From JAGLOK01 sp963677605 (lineage in GTDB: Bacteria > Bacillota > Clostridia > Christensenellales > UMGS416): a stretch of 64,000 nt of DNA. The notes under the pieces were generated by a model. It was given only the letters and a program-made list of their open reading frames with translations, made no database searches and was not told where the DNA came from. Of the stretch, positions 1-8,682 are shown piece by piece. The stretch covers positions 558,001 to 622,000 of the forward strand of contig CAXXDX010000006.1 of NCBI GenBank assembly GCA_963677605.2, written 5' to 3'. Every line of letters starts with the position of its first letter. The stretch's first letter is position 1. The position numbers and the translations under genes are program-made.

Positions 1-1519
1 AAACCTTAAATACAGGTATACAGATAACAAACACACAAACACCAATAAACACACCGGCTAAAGTTGCTATAGCATTTCCTGTTACACCAACCAAGAGATA
101 GTGGCTCAGCCATGCTGCTATCCCCATTAAGATTGAAGCTATTGATGGACGTACAACACATTCCATGAATCCGAACTTTACTCCTGTAAGGCGTTTCACA
201 ACTACTATGTCTATAATCGATGCTACAAAATAGCAAGCGAATGTAGATATCGGCGCACCGTAAATGCCTATTTCGGGAATACCTATTAATACATAGCTTA
301 ATATCACCTTAATTACTGCCCCTGTTCCAAGTGCGGCAACAGGCACCATCACTTTACCCAAGCCCTGCAGCACTCCGTTTAACGTCTGTAGGATTGAAAG
401 AAATATGACTCCTCCTGCGAGGATTGCAAGGAGGTTTCCGGCCATTATGTTGCTTTCGGCGGAACTTGAGAAATATAAAAGGTTCATTATAGGCGTGCTT
501 AGCACTCCCAAGCCGATAGCGGAAGGAATTCCCACAAGCATTGCCATCTTGAAACCAATCTTTGCATTTCTTTTAACTTCATCCATGTCGTTTACCGCAA
601 GAGCCGATGATATAACAGCCACAATAGACACACAGAAAGCAAGTGACACAGTTCCCGGCACATTTACAAGCGGATTTACCCTTCCTGTATATATGCCAAA
701 CAGCGGCCGCGCAGCCTCATCGCTGAAACCTATGCTTAAAAGCCTGTCGGTTATGATCTTTGTATCCAAGAAAGCAATAAGCGGCATAATGGATGCCCCA
801 AGCAAAATTGGTACAGACAGCCTTAAAATGCTTTTTAAAAGCTCACTTGATGTTTCATCAGAATGATTTAATAAAGGTGTTTTTTCTCTTTTTGCAAAAT
901 AGTATAGTATTATAACTCCCATTGCAATAAATTCGGAAATCATAACTCCGAGGATCGCTCCTGCAGCCCCATACTCGATGCCTCTTTTTATCATGACAGA
1001 AGCCAGTAAAAGTCCCATAGTTACTTTTCCGACCTGCTCCACCAGCTGAGTCATCGCAGTCGGGAACATATTCTGAAGGCCTTGGAAGTATCCTCTTACC
1101 GCAGCCATAATTGAAACAAACAATACTGCCGGCGCGATATATTTTATAGACAGCTGTGCCAAAGCGTCCTCAGCCCATAAAACAGCAATTTGCTCTGAAA
1201 AAACAAACAGGAAAAGAGAAGCTATAAGCCCTGCAGCAGACAGCAGCATCAGCGACACTTTAAACACTTTATTTGCTCCGGCTCTGTCCCCCACAGCTTC
1301 TCGTGCTGCCACAAGCTTTGATATGGCAGGCGGAAGGCCTGCGGTCGAAATCATAAGCAAAAGCGCATACGCCGGATATGCTTTGTGATACACACCCAAA
1401 CCATCATCACCTATTATCCACTGCAACGGTATCCGATAGACAACACCTATTAATTTAACTAAAAGACCTGCCGCGCCTAATATCGCAGCACCTTTTAAAA
1501 ATCCTTTTTTAGTCATCAT
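1..1519 (-). CDS. SpoVB/MurJ-type lipid flippase, C-terminus cut by window edge
   Basis: The reverse strand reads open from an ATG-ATG pair at 1519/1516 to the left edge, about 506 codons, with no stop inside the window. The translation begins MMTKKGFLKGAAILGAAG and continues as long hydrophobic helices with the internal motif YRIPLQWIIGDDGLGVY. This is the pattern of the MATE-like/MOP superfamily of polysaccharide and lipid-II flippases (SpoVB, MurJ, YtgP), which have 12-14 membrane helices and act in the cytoplasmic membrane. A GGAG site lies 5 nt before the second ATG, so 1516 may be the true start. The divergent neighbour is the cation antiporter. The family is clear; whether it moves lipid II, a spore precursor or a polysaccharide unit cannot be told. 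Confidence 0.85.
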   Translation of the reverse strand, partial: MMTKKGFLKGAAILGAAGLLVKLIGVVYRIPLQWIIGDDGLGVYHKAYPAYALLLMISTAGLPPAISKLVAAREAVGDRAGANKVFKVSLMLLSAAGLIASLFLFVFSEQIAVLWAEDALAQLSIKYIAPAVLFVSIMAAVRGYFQGLQNMFPTAMTQLVEQVGKVTMGLLLASVMIKRGIEYGAAGAILGVMISEFIAMGVIILYYFAKREKTPLLNHSDETSSELLKSILRLSVPILLGASIMPLIAFLDTKIITDRLLSIGFSDEAARPLFGIYTGRVNPLVNVPGTVSLAFCVSIVAVISSALAVNDMDEVKRNAKIGFKMAMLVGIPSAIGLGVLSTPIMNLLYFSSSAESNIMAGNLLAILAGGVIFLSILQTLNGVLQGLGKVMVPVAALGTGAVIKVILSYVLIGIPEIGIYGAPISTFACYFVASIIDIVVVKRLTGVKFGFMECVVRPSIASILMGIAAWLSHYLLVGVTGNAIATLAGVFIGVCVFVICIPVFKV

Positions 1520-1692
1520 AACTCCATATAAGATATTATCGCTATTATATCACACCATGATATTTACCCCTCATATTTTATATTTATTACTGTAAATATA
1601 CAATCATATGATGCCGATAACGTAATATATATTTATTTTAATCTGCAAACATGTTAATATTATAATCGATTTTTTCACTTGAAAGGAACATT

Positions 1693-2691
1693 ATGCAGGA
1701 AACAATTTGGTTTGCATCCATAATGCTTGTAATAGGCTTTGCGCTGATAATTAAAGGCGGCGATGTTTTCGTTGACGGAACAGTCTACTTTGCAGAAATA
1801 ACACGCATACCTAAGCTTATAATCGGAGCCACTGTAATCTCGCTTTGCACAACACTGCCTGAACTTATGGTTTCAACTCTCGCAGTCACAGGCGGCACAC
1901 CCGACATGGGCATAGGCAACGCATTAGGCTCAATTATATGCAACACAGCCCTTATTCTGGGTATATCAGCAACGGTACTCCCCGCTCATGTACATAAAAA
2001 CACATTCAGAGCGAAGGCCGCATTTCTTCTCGCATCAATAGTATTTGTCTTTATATTCATGCTGGACAGAAATATAAATGCTTTTGAAGGCGTAATTCTC
2101 GCTATTATTATGATACTGTTTTTCGCATACAGCATCACTGCCGCAAAAAAAGCGAGAAGATATAACGAACACGAAGAAATTCCCGAAGTTACCAAAAAGA
2201 AAATCATTGTTAATTTGATTAAATTTGCTTTAGGTGTTGCAGGAATTATATTCGGGGCGAAATTCCTTGTTCGTTATGCAAGCTTCATAGCTCACGAGCT
2301 TGGTGTGTCCGATCAGGTAATAGGGCTTACAGTTGTTGCGCTGGGAACATCGCTTCCAGAGCTTGCAACTACAATCTCAGCACTTGTAAAAAAAGAATTC
2401 TCACTTTCGGTCGGAAACGTTATCGGCGCGAATATTTTAAACATCGTATTGATTCTTTCCACATGCTCAGTTATATCGCCGATGGGACTTGAAGTTTCAA
2501 TGCAGCCTCTGGCTTTCATTAAAGGACTTGTGCCTCAAGCGCTGGTCTTTGATGTTCCAATGGTGCTTCTAGTGTCCCTTATAGTCATTGTTCCTGCCTG
2601 GATTAAGGGCAAGCTGTATAGATGGCAGGGAATCACATTGCTTTCAATCTACGTACTTTATATAGGCTATCTCGCAGCAGGAATGTTTTAA
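1693..2691 (+). CDS. Sodium/calcium exchanger family antiporter (CaCA, YrbG-like)
   Basis: This 332-residue integral membrane protein has the two inverted alpha-repeats of the CaCA family. The first carries ISLCTTLPELMVS and GNALGSIICN; the second carries VVALGTSLPELATT and GNVIGANILN. The acidic residue in each PEL motif is the cation-binding residue in known family members. About ten hydrophobic helices are visible. The family exchanges Ca2+ (or K+) for Na+ or H+ across the cytoplasmic membrane; the exact ions are inferred only. An AAAGGAAC ribosome site precedes the ATG, and a TATAAT-like box lies at 1661-1666. Its stop codon overlaps the tadA start (TAATG), so the two are probably cotranscribed and translationally coupled. 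Confidence 0.9.
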   Translation: MQETIWFASIMLVIGFALIIKGGDVFVDGTVYFAEITRIPKLIIGATVISLCTTLPELMVSTLAVTGGTPDMGIGNALGSIICNTALILGISATVLPAHVHKNTFRAKAAFLLASIVFVFIFMLDRNINAFEGVILAIIMILFFAYSITAAKKARRYNEHEEIPEVTKKKIIVNLIKFALGVAGIIFGAKFLVRYASFIAHELGVSDQVIGLTVVALGTSLPELATTISALVKKEFSLSVGNVIGANILNIVLILSTCSVISPMGLEVSMQPLAFIKGLVPQALVFDVPMVLLVSLIVIVPAWIKGKLYRWQGITLLSIYVLYIGYLAAGMF

Positions 2692-3143
2692 TGCATAACG
2701 AACATGAAAAGTTCATAGAGGAAGCATATCTTCTGGCAAAGTCAGCAGCTTCAGGCGGAGACGTCCCTGTCGGTGCTGTCGTTGTTTGCGACGGAAAGGT
2801 TATCGGCCGCGGCGAAAACCGCAGACAGCGCACAGGCGACCCGTCCGCACATGCCGAAATCCTTGCAATGAAAGAAGCCTCCGAAAACATCGGAAGCTGG
2901 AATCTTTCAGGCTGCTCACTGTATGTAACGCTTGAACCCTGCCCGATGTGCGCCGGAGCTGTGATAGTTTCGCGCATGGATAATGTATATTTTGGTGCTT
3001 TTGACCGTGAGCTTGGCTGCTGCGGAACTCTTTACAATCTCCCAGAAGATGAGCGCATGAACCATCGCGCAAATGTTTACGGAGGAATCATGGAAGATAA
3101 GTGCTCAAAAATACTTACTGATTTTTTTAAAAATAAAAGGTAA
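2691..3143 (+). CDS. tadA: tRNA adenosine(34) deaminase TadA
   Basis: This 150-residue zinc deaminase converts adenosine-34 to inosine in the wobble position of tRNA-Arg(ACG), in the cytoplasm. The signature is complete: SAHAEILAM, where His and Glu bind zinc and shuttle protons, and PCPMCAGAV, with the two zinc cysteines. Length fits the family. I chose the ATG at 2691, which overlaps the preceding stop codon by one base, instead of an in-frame ATG at 2622 inside the antiporter gene, because homologues begin close to this point. The coupling to a membrane antiporter seems to be simple operon packing. An imperfect hairpin follows the stop. Confidence 0.95.
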   Translation: MHNEHEKFIEEAYLLAKSAASGGDVPVGAVVVCDGKVIGRGENRRQRTGDPSAHAEILAMKEASENIGSWNLSGCSLYVTLEPCPMCAGAVIVSRMDNVYFGAFDRELGCCGTLYNLPEDERMNHRANVYGGIMEDKCSKILTDFFKNKR

Positions 3144-3173
3144 ATCTTAAGTTTAAAGAATAATATACATCAA

Positions 3174-3200
3174 AAAAAGGTCGGCAATCACCAACCTTTT
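3174..3200. terminator. Bidirectional terminator between tadA and the ROK kinase
   Basis: The arms AAAAGGTCGG and CCAACCTTTT pair with one mismatch around a 6-nt loop. A-rich and T-rich flanks give a U-tract in both directions. It lies between two convergent genes. Confidence 0.7.
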
Positions 3201-3233
3201 AATATTATCCGTAAAGTATTATAACATACTGTT

Positions 3234-4199
3234 TCAGCTATACTGTTCCCCCAAAAGCGCAGCTCCTATAACGCCCGCTTCATTTCCCATCTCGGAAAGC
3301 AATATCTCGCTGAATTGCGCCTGCTTGCAAAATACTCTTGGAATGACCTCCTCTTTGATCGCATCAAGAAGAAAGCTTCCCGCGCGGGAGACTCCACCGC
3401 CAAGGATTATAACCTCGGGATCGTTGAAGTTTATTATATTTACAATGGCATAAGCAAGGTACTTTGCATAGTCTTTGAATATATTAAGCGACGTTACATC
3501 GCCTTCTTTGGCAAGGTCAATTATAAGCTTGGCAGTAACATTCTGCGGATCGCCTTCTGCTTTTTTTGCGATAGATCCGTTCGGCGCATTTTCCATCGCC
3601 TCTCTTCCCATGCTGATTATTGCGCTGGCTGACGCATATCTTTCAAGGCAGCCGCGGTTTCCGCAGGTGCAGAGTATCCCTTCTGGAATAAGAATCATAT
3701 GCCCTATTTCCATACCTACTCCATGATGTCCCGATTGGATTTTTCCATCCAGCACATATCCGCCGCCAACACCCGTGCCAAGAGTTATAAGCTGCAGGCT
3801 TTTCTTGTCTTTTCCTGCACCGAAAAGGTATTCTGCATATGCTGCGACATTCGCGTCGTTTGACACATATGCAGGGATGCCCAGCATTTCCTCCAACTTT
3901 TGTTTAAGAGGTATATCCGTCCAATTAAGGTTTCCTGCGAAAATAACCACGCCATTATCGTCGTCAATCGCTCCCGGGCTTCCTACGCCTATGGACTTTA
4001 TCTCCGATATGTCAGTTCCGCTTTCTTCAAGCGCTGTTTTTGCGATTTGTGAAATGTCTGCGATAACTTCCTCGGAGCTTCTGTAAGCGTTTGTCTTAGT
4101 TGAAGCCTGATGCAAAATCCTGCCGTCCTTTGTTACAATTCCCGCAGTAATGTTTGTGCCGCCTAAATCGATGCCAATAAATTTATCTTTTGTTGTCAT
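3234..4199 (-). CDS. ROK-family sugar kinase, probable glucokinase
   Basis: This 321-residue cytoplasmic kinase probably phosphorylates glucose with ATP to feed glycolysis. The N-terminal phosphate loop reads GIDLGGTNITAGIV (residues about 8-21). The ROK signature and zinc site are present: GHHGVGMEIGHM followed by CTCGNRGCLERYASA, giving the zinc-binding His and Cys residues of ROK glucokinases. The E-x-G-H motif contacts sugar in solved family members. Length matches Firmicute glucokinases (GlcK type). A weak AGGA site precedes the ATG. The substrate is inferred from the family; other ROK kinases use fructose, allose or N-acetyl sugars. It is transcribed alone, convergent with tadA. Confidence 0.88.
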   Translation of the reverse strand: MTTKDKFIGIDLGGTNITAGIVTKDGRILHQASTKTNAYRSSEEVIADISQIAKTALEESGTDISEIKSIGVGSPGAIDDDNGVVIFAGNLNWTDIPLKQKLEEMLGIPAYVSNDANVAAYAEYLFGAGKDKKSLQLITLGTGVGGGYVLDGKIQSGHHGVGMEIGHMILIPEGILCTCGNRGCLERYASASAIISMGREAMENAPNGSIAKKAEGDPQNVTAKLIIDLAKEGDVTSLNIFKDYAKYLAYAIVNIINFNDPEVIILGGGVSRAGSFLLDAIKEEVIPRVFCKQAQFSEILLSEMGNEAGVIGAALLGEQYS

Positions 4200-4305
4200 A
4201 ATAATTCCTATACCACTTATCTATATGATTTTCTTAATATATTATACAGGCATTTTAGATATCTACAAAGGTAATATTTATCAAAAATTTAGCTTAATAT
4301 ATGAA

Positions 4306-4328
4306 AAAACTCCGATTTACGGAGTTTT
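4306..4328 (-). terminator. Terminator overlapping the 3' end of the HTH gene
   Basis: AAAACTCCG and CGGAGTTTT form a perfect 9-bp stem around a 5-nt loop. Read on the minus strand it is followed by a T-run. The loop contains the stop codon of the gene, so the terminator is built partly from the last codons (KKTP-stop). Confidence 0.8.
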
Positions 4329-4736
4329 CTTTGTTTTTTTTGTTTTGAATATTATATGCCAAATTGGTACTATCCACAAAACCAGCCACGCCGGATGCCA
4401 AATATGCCAAATAAATCCTAACAGCAAAAATATCATTACAGCCACGATGTATATTGGAAACTCGCGAAGCCATGCCTTAGTTATTTCCCTTTCACCACCA
4501 GACTCAATGATTGTATCTTCATATAGTTTGGAGCCATCATAGTTTATCATTTCATCCAAAGACAGTTTGTACGTTTTTGCTAAGGCTATGAGGTTGTCTG
4601 TGTCAGGAGACGATTCCGCTCTTTCCCACTTTGACACAGCCTGTCGCGATACTCCTATTCTCTCCGCCAGTTCTTCCTGAGACAGGCCGTGCTTTTTTCT
4701 AAGCTTTACAAGATTGCTTGCTATTTCAACATTCAT
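4317..4736 (-). CDS. Cro/CI-type regulator with a C-terminal membrane segment
   Basis: This 139-residue protein has an N-terminal helix-turn-helix (residues about 8-62; LSQEELAERIGVSRQAVSKWE is the recognition region). A linker follows and then two hydrophobic stretches (about 90-130; IYIVAVMIFLLLGFIW and WLVLWIVPIWHIIF) ending in lysines. It should bind DNA while tethered to the membrane, a layout that is common in Firmicutes and often autoregulatory. A strong GGAGG site precedes the ATG. The 3' end folds into its own terminator. The target genes are unknown; nothing next to it is an obvious partner. Confidence 0.85.
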   Translation of the reverse strand: MNVEIASNLVKLRKKHGLSQEELAERIGVSRQAVSKWERAESSPDTDNLIALAKTYKLSLDEMINYDGSKLYEDTIIESGGEREITKAWLREFPIYIVAVMIFLLLGFIWHIWHPAWLVLWIVPIWHIIFKTKKTKKTP

Positions 4737-4886
4737 TTTTATCCTCCAAAGGTTATTTTCTACACCTCATATACTACAGTAGCATCGGTTGCCACTCTAT
4801 ACATATCGGTTTGATTTTACGCAACTTACGGTTGCATTTAAGAAAAATCCGCAGTTTTTTCATTATAACAGAAAAATATCGTCATC

Positions 4887-4914
4887 TTGACTAAAATTTG
4901 CAGTGATATATAAT
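4887..4914 (+). promoter_or_regulatory. Sigma-A promoter for the GNAT gene, predicted leaderless
   Basis: TTGACT (4887-4892) and TATAAT (4909-4914) are separated by 16 bp. Six nucleotides separate the -10 box from the ATG at 4921, so the predicted first transcribed base is the A of the start codon. No ribosome site is visible. Confidence 0.7.
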
Positions 4915-4920
4915 TGCTTT

Positions 4921-5430
4921 ATGAATGCAGAAATAAGATTAATAAATCCCGAAGAGTTAGACAGAGTGTGCGAAATACTTGCCTCAGTTATAGCTCATAT
5001 GAAAAAAATCGGCTTCACACAATGGGATGAAGGATATCCCAGACGCGATATACTCGAAGCTGATATTTCAAAAAAAGAGCTTTATGGCGCATATATAAAT
5101 AACAAATTAGCAGGTTTTACTGTCATAAACAGCCATCAGGATAAACAATATGAGGACATAACTTGGCAAAACGGAGAGCCTTATATTATTGTGCACAGGC
5201 TTCAGGTTGACCCCGCATACAGAGGTCAGGGTATTGCGTATGACCTAATGCTTTATGCTGAAAAGCTTGCCAAAAGCAAATCAGCCAAAGCTATCCGGCT
5301 TGACACGCGTTTTGACAACCTCCCGGCTACTAAGCTTTATGAAAAACTCGGATATAAAAAGCGCGGAATAGTTCATTTCCCGCGCATGATAGAATACGAC
5401 TTCATCTGTTTTGAAAAAGAGATATTATAA
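4921..5430 (+). CDS. GNAT-family N-acetyltransferase
   Basis: The 169-residue product has the GNAT fold. The acetyl-CoA loop is VDPAYRGQGIAYDLMLYAE (residues about 98-116), with the R/Q-x-x-G-x-G/A signature, and a C-terminal LYEKLGYKKRG motif follows. GNAT enzymes transfer acetyl from acetyl-CoA to amines; the acceptor here is unknown. I start it at the ATG 4921 because a promoter lies directly upstream; a GTG at 4903 would fall between its -35 and -10 boxes. Its stop codon overlaps the convergent nspC stop by six bases. Being next to polyamine genes raises spermidine acetylation as a possibility, but nothing in the sequence shows it. Confidence 0.85.
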   Translation: MNAEIRLINPEELDRVCEILASVIAHMKKIGFTQWDEGYPRRDILEADISKKELYGAYINNKLAGFTVINSHQDKQYEDITWQNGEPYIIVHRLQVDPAYRGQGIAYDLMLYAEKLAKSKSAKAIRLDTRFDNLPATKLYEKLGYKKRGIVHFPRMIEYDFICFEKEIL

Positions 5431-6579
5431 CCTTCTCTTAAAGTCATCATATCCAAACTCTTTTATCATCCTAATTCCGTCATCATCAGCTGTTGCTATA
5501 GACGGAAGATTTATACCGTTAAAAGTGTTCGTCTTTACCATTGAATATATAGCCATGTCGGTAAAAATCAATTTATCACCTGCTTTAAGCGGCTCGGGAA
5601 AGGAGTAATTCCCCACTACATCGCCTGCAAGGCAGGTCATTCCGCCAACACGGTATGTATATTCAAATTCATCGGGCTGTCCTGAGCCTATGATATGCGG
5701 TCTGTACGGCATTTCTATGACATCGGGCATATGGCACGATGCGGATGAATCTATTATCGCGATATCCATTTCATTGCGGATTACATCAAGCACGCTAACT
5801 GCCAGATAACCTGCGTTGAGCGCAATCGCCTCACCCGGTTCAAGATAAACCTGCACATCATACTTTTCTTTGATGCGGTTTACTACATTAACAAGCCTGT
5901 CTAAATCGTAATCATCACGGGTTATGTGATGGCCTCCGCCGAAATTTACCCATTTCATTTGGTGAAGATATTTCCCGAACTTCTCTTCAAACACTTCTAC
6001 CGTACGTTCCAGCGTATCGGAATTCTGCTCGCACATAGTGTGGAAGTGAATTCCGTCTATGCCATTCAATTTATCAGGGTCGAAATTGGCTTCGGTTACA
6101 CCAAGCCTTGAATACTTGTGGCTCGGGTCATATATCTCATGTTCGAGTTCAGAATACTGAGGATTTACGCGAATTCCGCACTCGATGTGCTTTCCTTCAA
6201 CGCTTTTAACGCGGGATTTATACTTTTCCCATTGGGAGAAGGAGTTAAAAACTATATGATCAACTATGCTTAAAATCTCATCAAATTCATCATCACGGAA
6301 AGCCGGAGCAAAAATATGAGTTTCACCGCCCATCTCCTCATAGCCGAGACGTGCTTCGTTCAATGAACTTGCAGTAGTTCCATATAGAGATTTGGCTATA
6401 TCAGGATAAAGCGAGTACATCGAAAAGCCTTTTTGCGCAAGAAGTATCTTACAGCCTGTTCTTTTCTGTACATCAGACAGTATCTCAATGTTTTTCTTAA
6501 TTAATCTGCGATCGACAACAAAGCACGGTGTTTTCACTGTGCTGAAGTCGATATACGGTTGTACGTTTGTATTTATCAT
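5425..6579 (-). CDS. nspC: Carboxynorspermidine/carboxyspermidine decarboxylase NspC
   Basis: This 384-residue PLP enzyme of the alanine-racemase fold (fold III) removes CO2 from carboxyspermidine to give spermidine, the last step of the aspartate-semialdehyde route. Visible landmarks are TPCFVVDRRL near residue 17, LLAQKGFSMY with the PLP lysine near residue 50, NFGGGHHITR near residue 212, EPGEAIALNAGY near residue 252, and CLAGDV near residue 335. The length matches NspC from Vibrio and Campylobacter (about 365-390). It is the last gene of the polyamine cluster. A 208-bp gap containing a fold-back repeat separates it from the dehydrogenase. No strong ribosome site is seen. Confidence 0.93.
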   Translation of the reverse strand: MINTNVQPYIDFSTVKTPCFVVDRRLIKKNIEILSDVQKRTGCKILLAQKGFSMYSLYPDIAKSLYGTTASSLNEARLGYEEMGGETHIFAPAFRDDEFDEILSIVDHIVFNSFSQWEKYKSRVKSVEGKHIECGIRVNPQYSELEHEIYDPSHKYSRLGVTEANFDPDKLNGIDGIHFHTMCEQNSDTLERTVEVFEEKFGKYLHQMKWVNFGGGHHITRDDYDLDRLVNVVNRIKEKYDVQVYLEPGEAIALNAGYLAVSVLDVIRNEMDIAIIDSSASCHMPDVIEMPYRPHIIGSGQPDEFEYTYRVGGMTCLAGDVVGNYSFPEPLKAGDKLIFTDMAIYSMVKTNTFNGINLPSIATADDDGIRMIKEFGYDDFKRRL

Positions 6580-6650
6580 ATTGTATTTTCTTTTGTATTT
6601 TGATTCAAAATATTATTTTTAGCTTAAAACTACTAATTCACAATTACAAA

Positions 6651-6772
6651 GAGTGCTCAAAATGTTTGTAAGACATCGTGAGATTAGGAAGCGGATGAGG
6701 GAGCTTATAAAACATAAGTGACCGAATTCCGATTGCTGATATCGCGATGAAATTACATCATTTTGAGTGCTC
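6651..6772. repeat. Fold-back repeat copy A (122 nt)
   Basis: The ends GAGTGCTCAAAATG and CATTTTGAGTGCTC pair over 14 bp with two G-T wobbles. Internal blocks GGGAGCTTATA, CATAAGTGACCGA and GATATCGCG are shared with copy B at 8683-8806. The ends of B pair too, with changes that keep pairing, which suggests a selected structure or a short inverted-repeat element. It lies between nspC and the dehydrogenase gene and has no ORF shared by both copies. Confidence 0.85.
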
Positions 6773-6787
6773 TAACTTAGGTGCTCA

Positions 6788-7987
6788 TCAATCAACGAGT
6801 GTAGGATTGAAATCCTCATGCCAAGGCAGTCCTTGAATATTCAGCTGCTCCATGAACGGATCCGGATCAAACTCCTCCACATTATACACGCCGGGTTTTT
6901 TCCACAATCCTTTAAGTACCATCATAGCGCCTATCATCGCTGGAACTCCCGTGGTATATGATATCGCCTGTGAGCCGACCTCGGCGTAAGCTTCCTCATG
7001 CACACAGACGTTATATACGTAGTAAGTCTTGGGTTTGCCGTCCTTTGTTCCTTGGAAAATGCATCCTATATTGGTCTTTCCCTTAGTGCGCGGTCCAAGT
7101 GATGCCGGATCTGGCAACACAGCCTTTAAAAACTGAAGCGGCTGTATCATCTTTCCTTCATAGTTTATCGGCTCGATTGATGTCATGCCGACATTCTGCA
7201 AGACAGTCAGATGATTTATATAGTTCTGTGAAAAAGTCATCCAGAAGCGGATGCGCTCAATTCCTTTTATGTTAAGAGCAAGAGATTCCAGCTCTTCATG
7301 GTGCAGAAGATACATATCCTTTTCGCCTATCTGCGGAAAGTCATACACACGCTTTATCTCAAGCGGCTCAGTTTCCACCCACTCGCCATTTTGGATATAG
7401 CTTCCCTTTGCCGTTATCTCGCGGATGTTTATCTCAGGATTAAAGTTTGTCGCAAAAGGATAGCCGTGGTCGCCTGCATTTGCGTCCAAGATATCAATCT
7501 GCTGTATCTCATCAAAATAATGTTTTTGCGCATACGCGGAGAAAACGCCCGTTACACCCGGGTCAAATCCACTTCCGAGAACCGCTGTGATGCCTGCTTT
7601 TTCAAACTTCTCTTTATATGCCCACTGCCACTTGTACTCAAACTTCGGTATCTCCGGCGGCTCGTAGTTTGCCGTGTCCAGATAATCAGTCTTTGTGGCA
7701 AGGCATGCGTCCATAATGGTCAAATCCTGATACGGAAGCGCTACGTTTATTACAATGTCAGGCTTGAAGCTTTCGATTAATTCGATTACTTCCTGCGTGA
7801 CATCCGCGTCCACCTTGGCTGTATGTATAACGGTCTTTCCGCCGTCAAGTTTTTCTTTCATCGCATCGCACTTGGACTTTGTCCTCGATGCTATCATAAT
7901 TTCCTCAAACACATCAGGGTTCTGGCAGCACTTGTGAACCACCACATTTGCTACTCCGCCTGCGCCTATAATAAGTGCTTTACTCAT
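6788..7987 (-). CDS. Carboxynorspermidine/carboxyspermidine dehydrogenase (saccharopine dehydrogenase family)
   Basis: This 399-residue NADPH enzyme condenses putrescine (or diaminopropane) with aspartate semialdehyde and reduces the Schiff base to carboxyspermidine. The N-terminal Rossmann motif is ALIIGAGGVANVVVHKC (residues about 4-20). LDTANYEPPE and GFDPGVTGVFSAYA are typical of the LYS9-like carboxynorspermidine subgroup. The ATG at 7987 has a GGAG site at 5 nt; an in-frame ATG 15 nt upstream is less well placed. Its partner nspC follows downstream, and speA and speB upstream supply putrescine. The leader holds two similar palindromes. A GAGCAC motif directly follows the stop. Confidence 0.92.
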   Translation of the reverse strand: MSKALIIGAGGVANVVVHKCCQNPDVFEEIMIASRTKSKCDAMKEKLDGGKTVIHTAKVDADVTQEVIELIESFKPDIVINVALPYQDLTIMDACLATKTDYLDTANYEPPEIPKFEYKWQWAYKEKFEKAGITAVLGSGFDPGVTGVFSAYAQKHYFDEIQQIDILDANAGDHGYPFATNFNPEINIREITAKGSYIQNGEWVETEPLEIKRVYDFPQIGEKDMYLLHHEELESLALNIKGIERIRFWMTFSQNYINHLTVLQNVGMTSIEPINYEGKMIQPLQFLKAVLPDPASLGPRTKGKTNIGCIFQGTKDGKPKTYYVYNVCVHEEAYAEVGSQAISYTTGVPAMIGAMMVLKGLWKKPGVYNVEEFDPDPFMEQLNIQGLPWHEDFNPTLVD

Positions 7988-8286
7988 ATTCACTCCGTTC
8001 ATATTCGATTTCGAAGCTTTTCGCTTCTTATCGATTGTCTTGAAATCATCACGAGCTCGAATAAAAGAATCTCGTGCTTCCTGACGATTTTCGCTTTTTG
8101 CCTGCTGTCTAAAAGTTTAGCACTGCATTTGCCGCACATGTCGCCAAATGCTGTTATGCTTTAACTTCTTTTCATTTTATTTCTTTGTATATTATAACAT
8201 TTACAGCACATGTCCGTAAATGTTATTAAGGTTAATGTTTAATTCAATATAAGTTTTATATTGTTAAAAATAAATTTAATTCTTCT
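7988..8286 (-). promoter_or_regulatory. Leader of the dehydrogenase gene with twin 27-nt palindromes
   Basis: The 299 bp hold two related palindromes. One is at 8125-8151, with arms GCATTTG and CAAATGC around CCGCACATGTCGC. The other is at 8197-8223, with arms ACATTTAC and GTAAATGT around AGCACATGTCC. Arm differences keep the pairing. A further hairpin, with arms CACGAG and CTCGTG, lies at about 8049-8075. No coding sequence is visible. They could be operator sites or RNA hairpins in the operon leader. Confidence 0.6.
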
Positions 8287-8637
8287 TTATCTATGCATCG
8301 CTACTTTTTTCAAAACAATATTATCATAATCTTCCGGCCAGTCGATTACGAAAGTATACCCTTCTAATGTAGAAAGATATCCGTTTCTAAGGAAAATAAC
8401 AAAACCTATTTGCGCTTCTCCATCGATGAAACCTCCTACGTCACCAAAAGGTTTAATATTTTCTTCAAGCCTTAATTCTTTATCTTCCACAATAAATGAA
8501 GTAAAAAAACCCACTCCGGTAAAATCTCTTGCTGTAACTTTTGCAACTTCATATTGCTTTCTTAATTTAGCAAAGACTTCACCATCGCCTTGCAGCAAAA
8601 GTTCCATGACTTTTTTCTCGAATTCCTCGTGGCTCAT
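8287..8637 (-). CDS. Unknown conserved-looking small protein in the polyamine cluster
   Basis: I do not recognise this 116-residue soluble protein. It starts MSHEEFEKKVMELLLQG, has a central block TGVGFFTSFIV, then GGFIDGEAQIGFVIFLRNG, and ends in a mixed beta segment (YTFVIDWPEDYD). There is no signal peptide, membrane helix or Cys/His cluster. A GAAGG ribosome site lies 6 nt before the ATG, and the codon use resembles its neighbours, so it is a real gene. It sits between speB and the dehydrogenase gene on the same strand. A polyamine-related role is possible only by position. The upstream gap holds repeat copy B. Confidence 0.75.
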   Translation of the reverse strand: MSHEEFEKKVMELLLQGDGEVFAKLRKQYEVAKVTARDFTGVGFFTSFIVEDKELRLEENIKPFGDVGGFIDGEAQIGFVIFLRNGYLSTLEGYTFVIDWPEDYDNIVLKKVAMHR

Positions 8638-8682
8638 AAGTTACCTTCCCATACTTTGAAACAAAGAACGCCGTCATAAAAT

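Noticed and set aside
405..866. Plus-strand 153-codon frame
   Set aside because: It lies antisense inside the flippase gene, which has a clear protein family.
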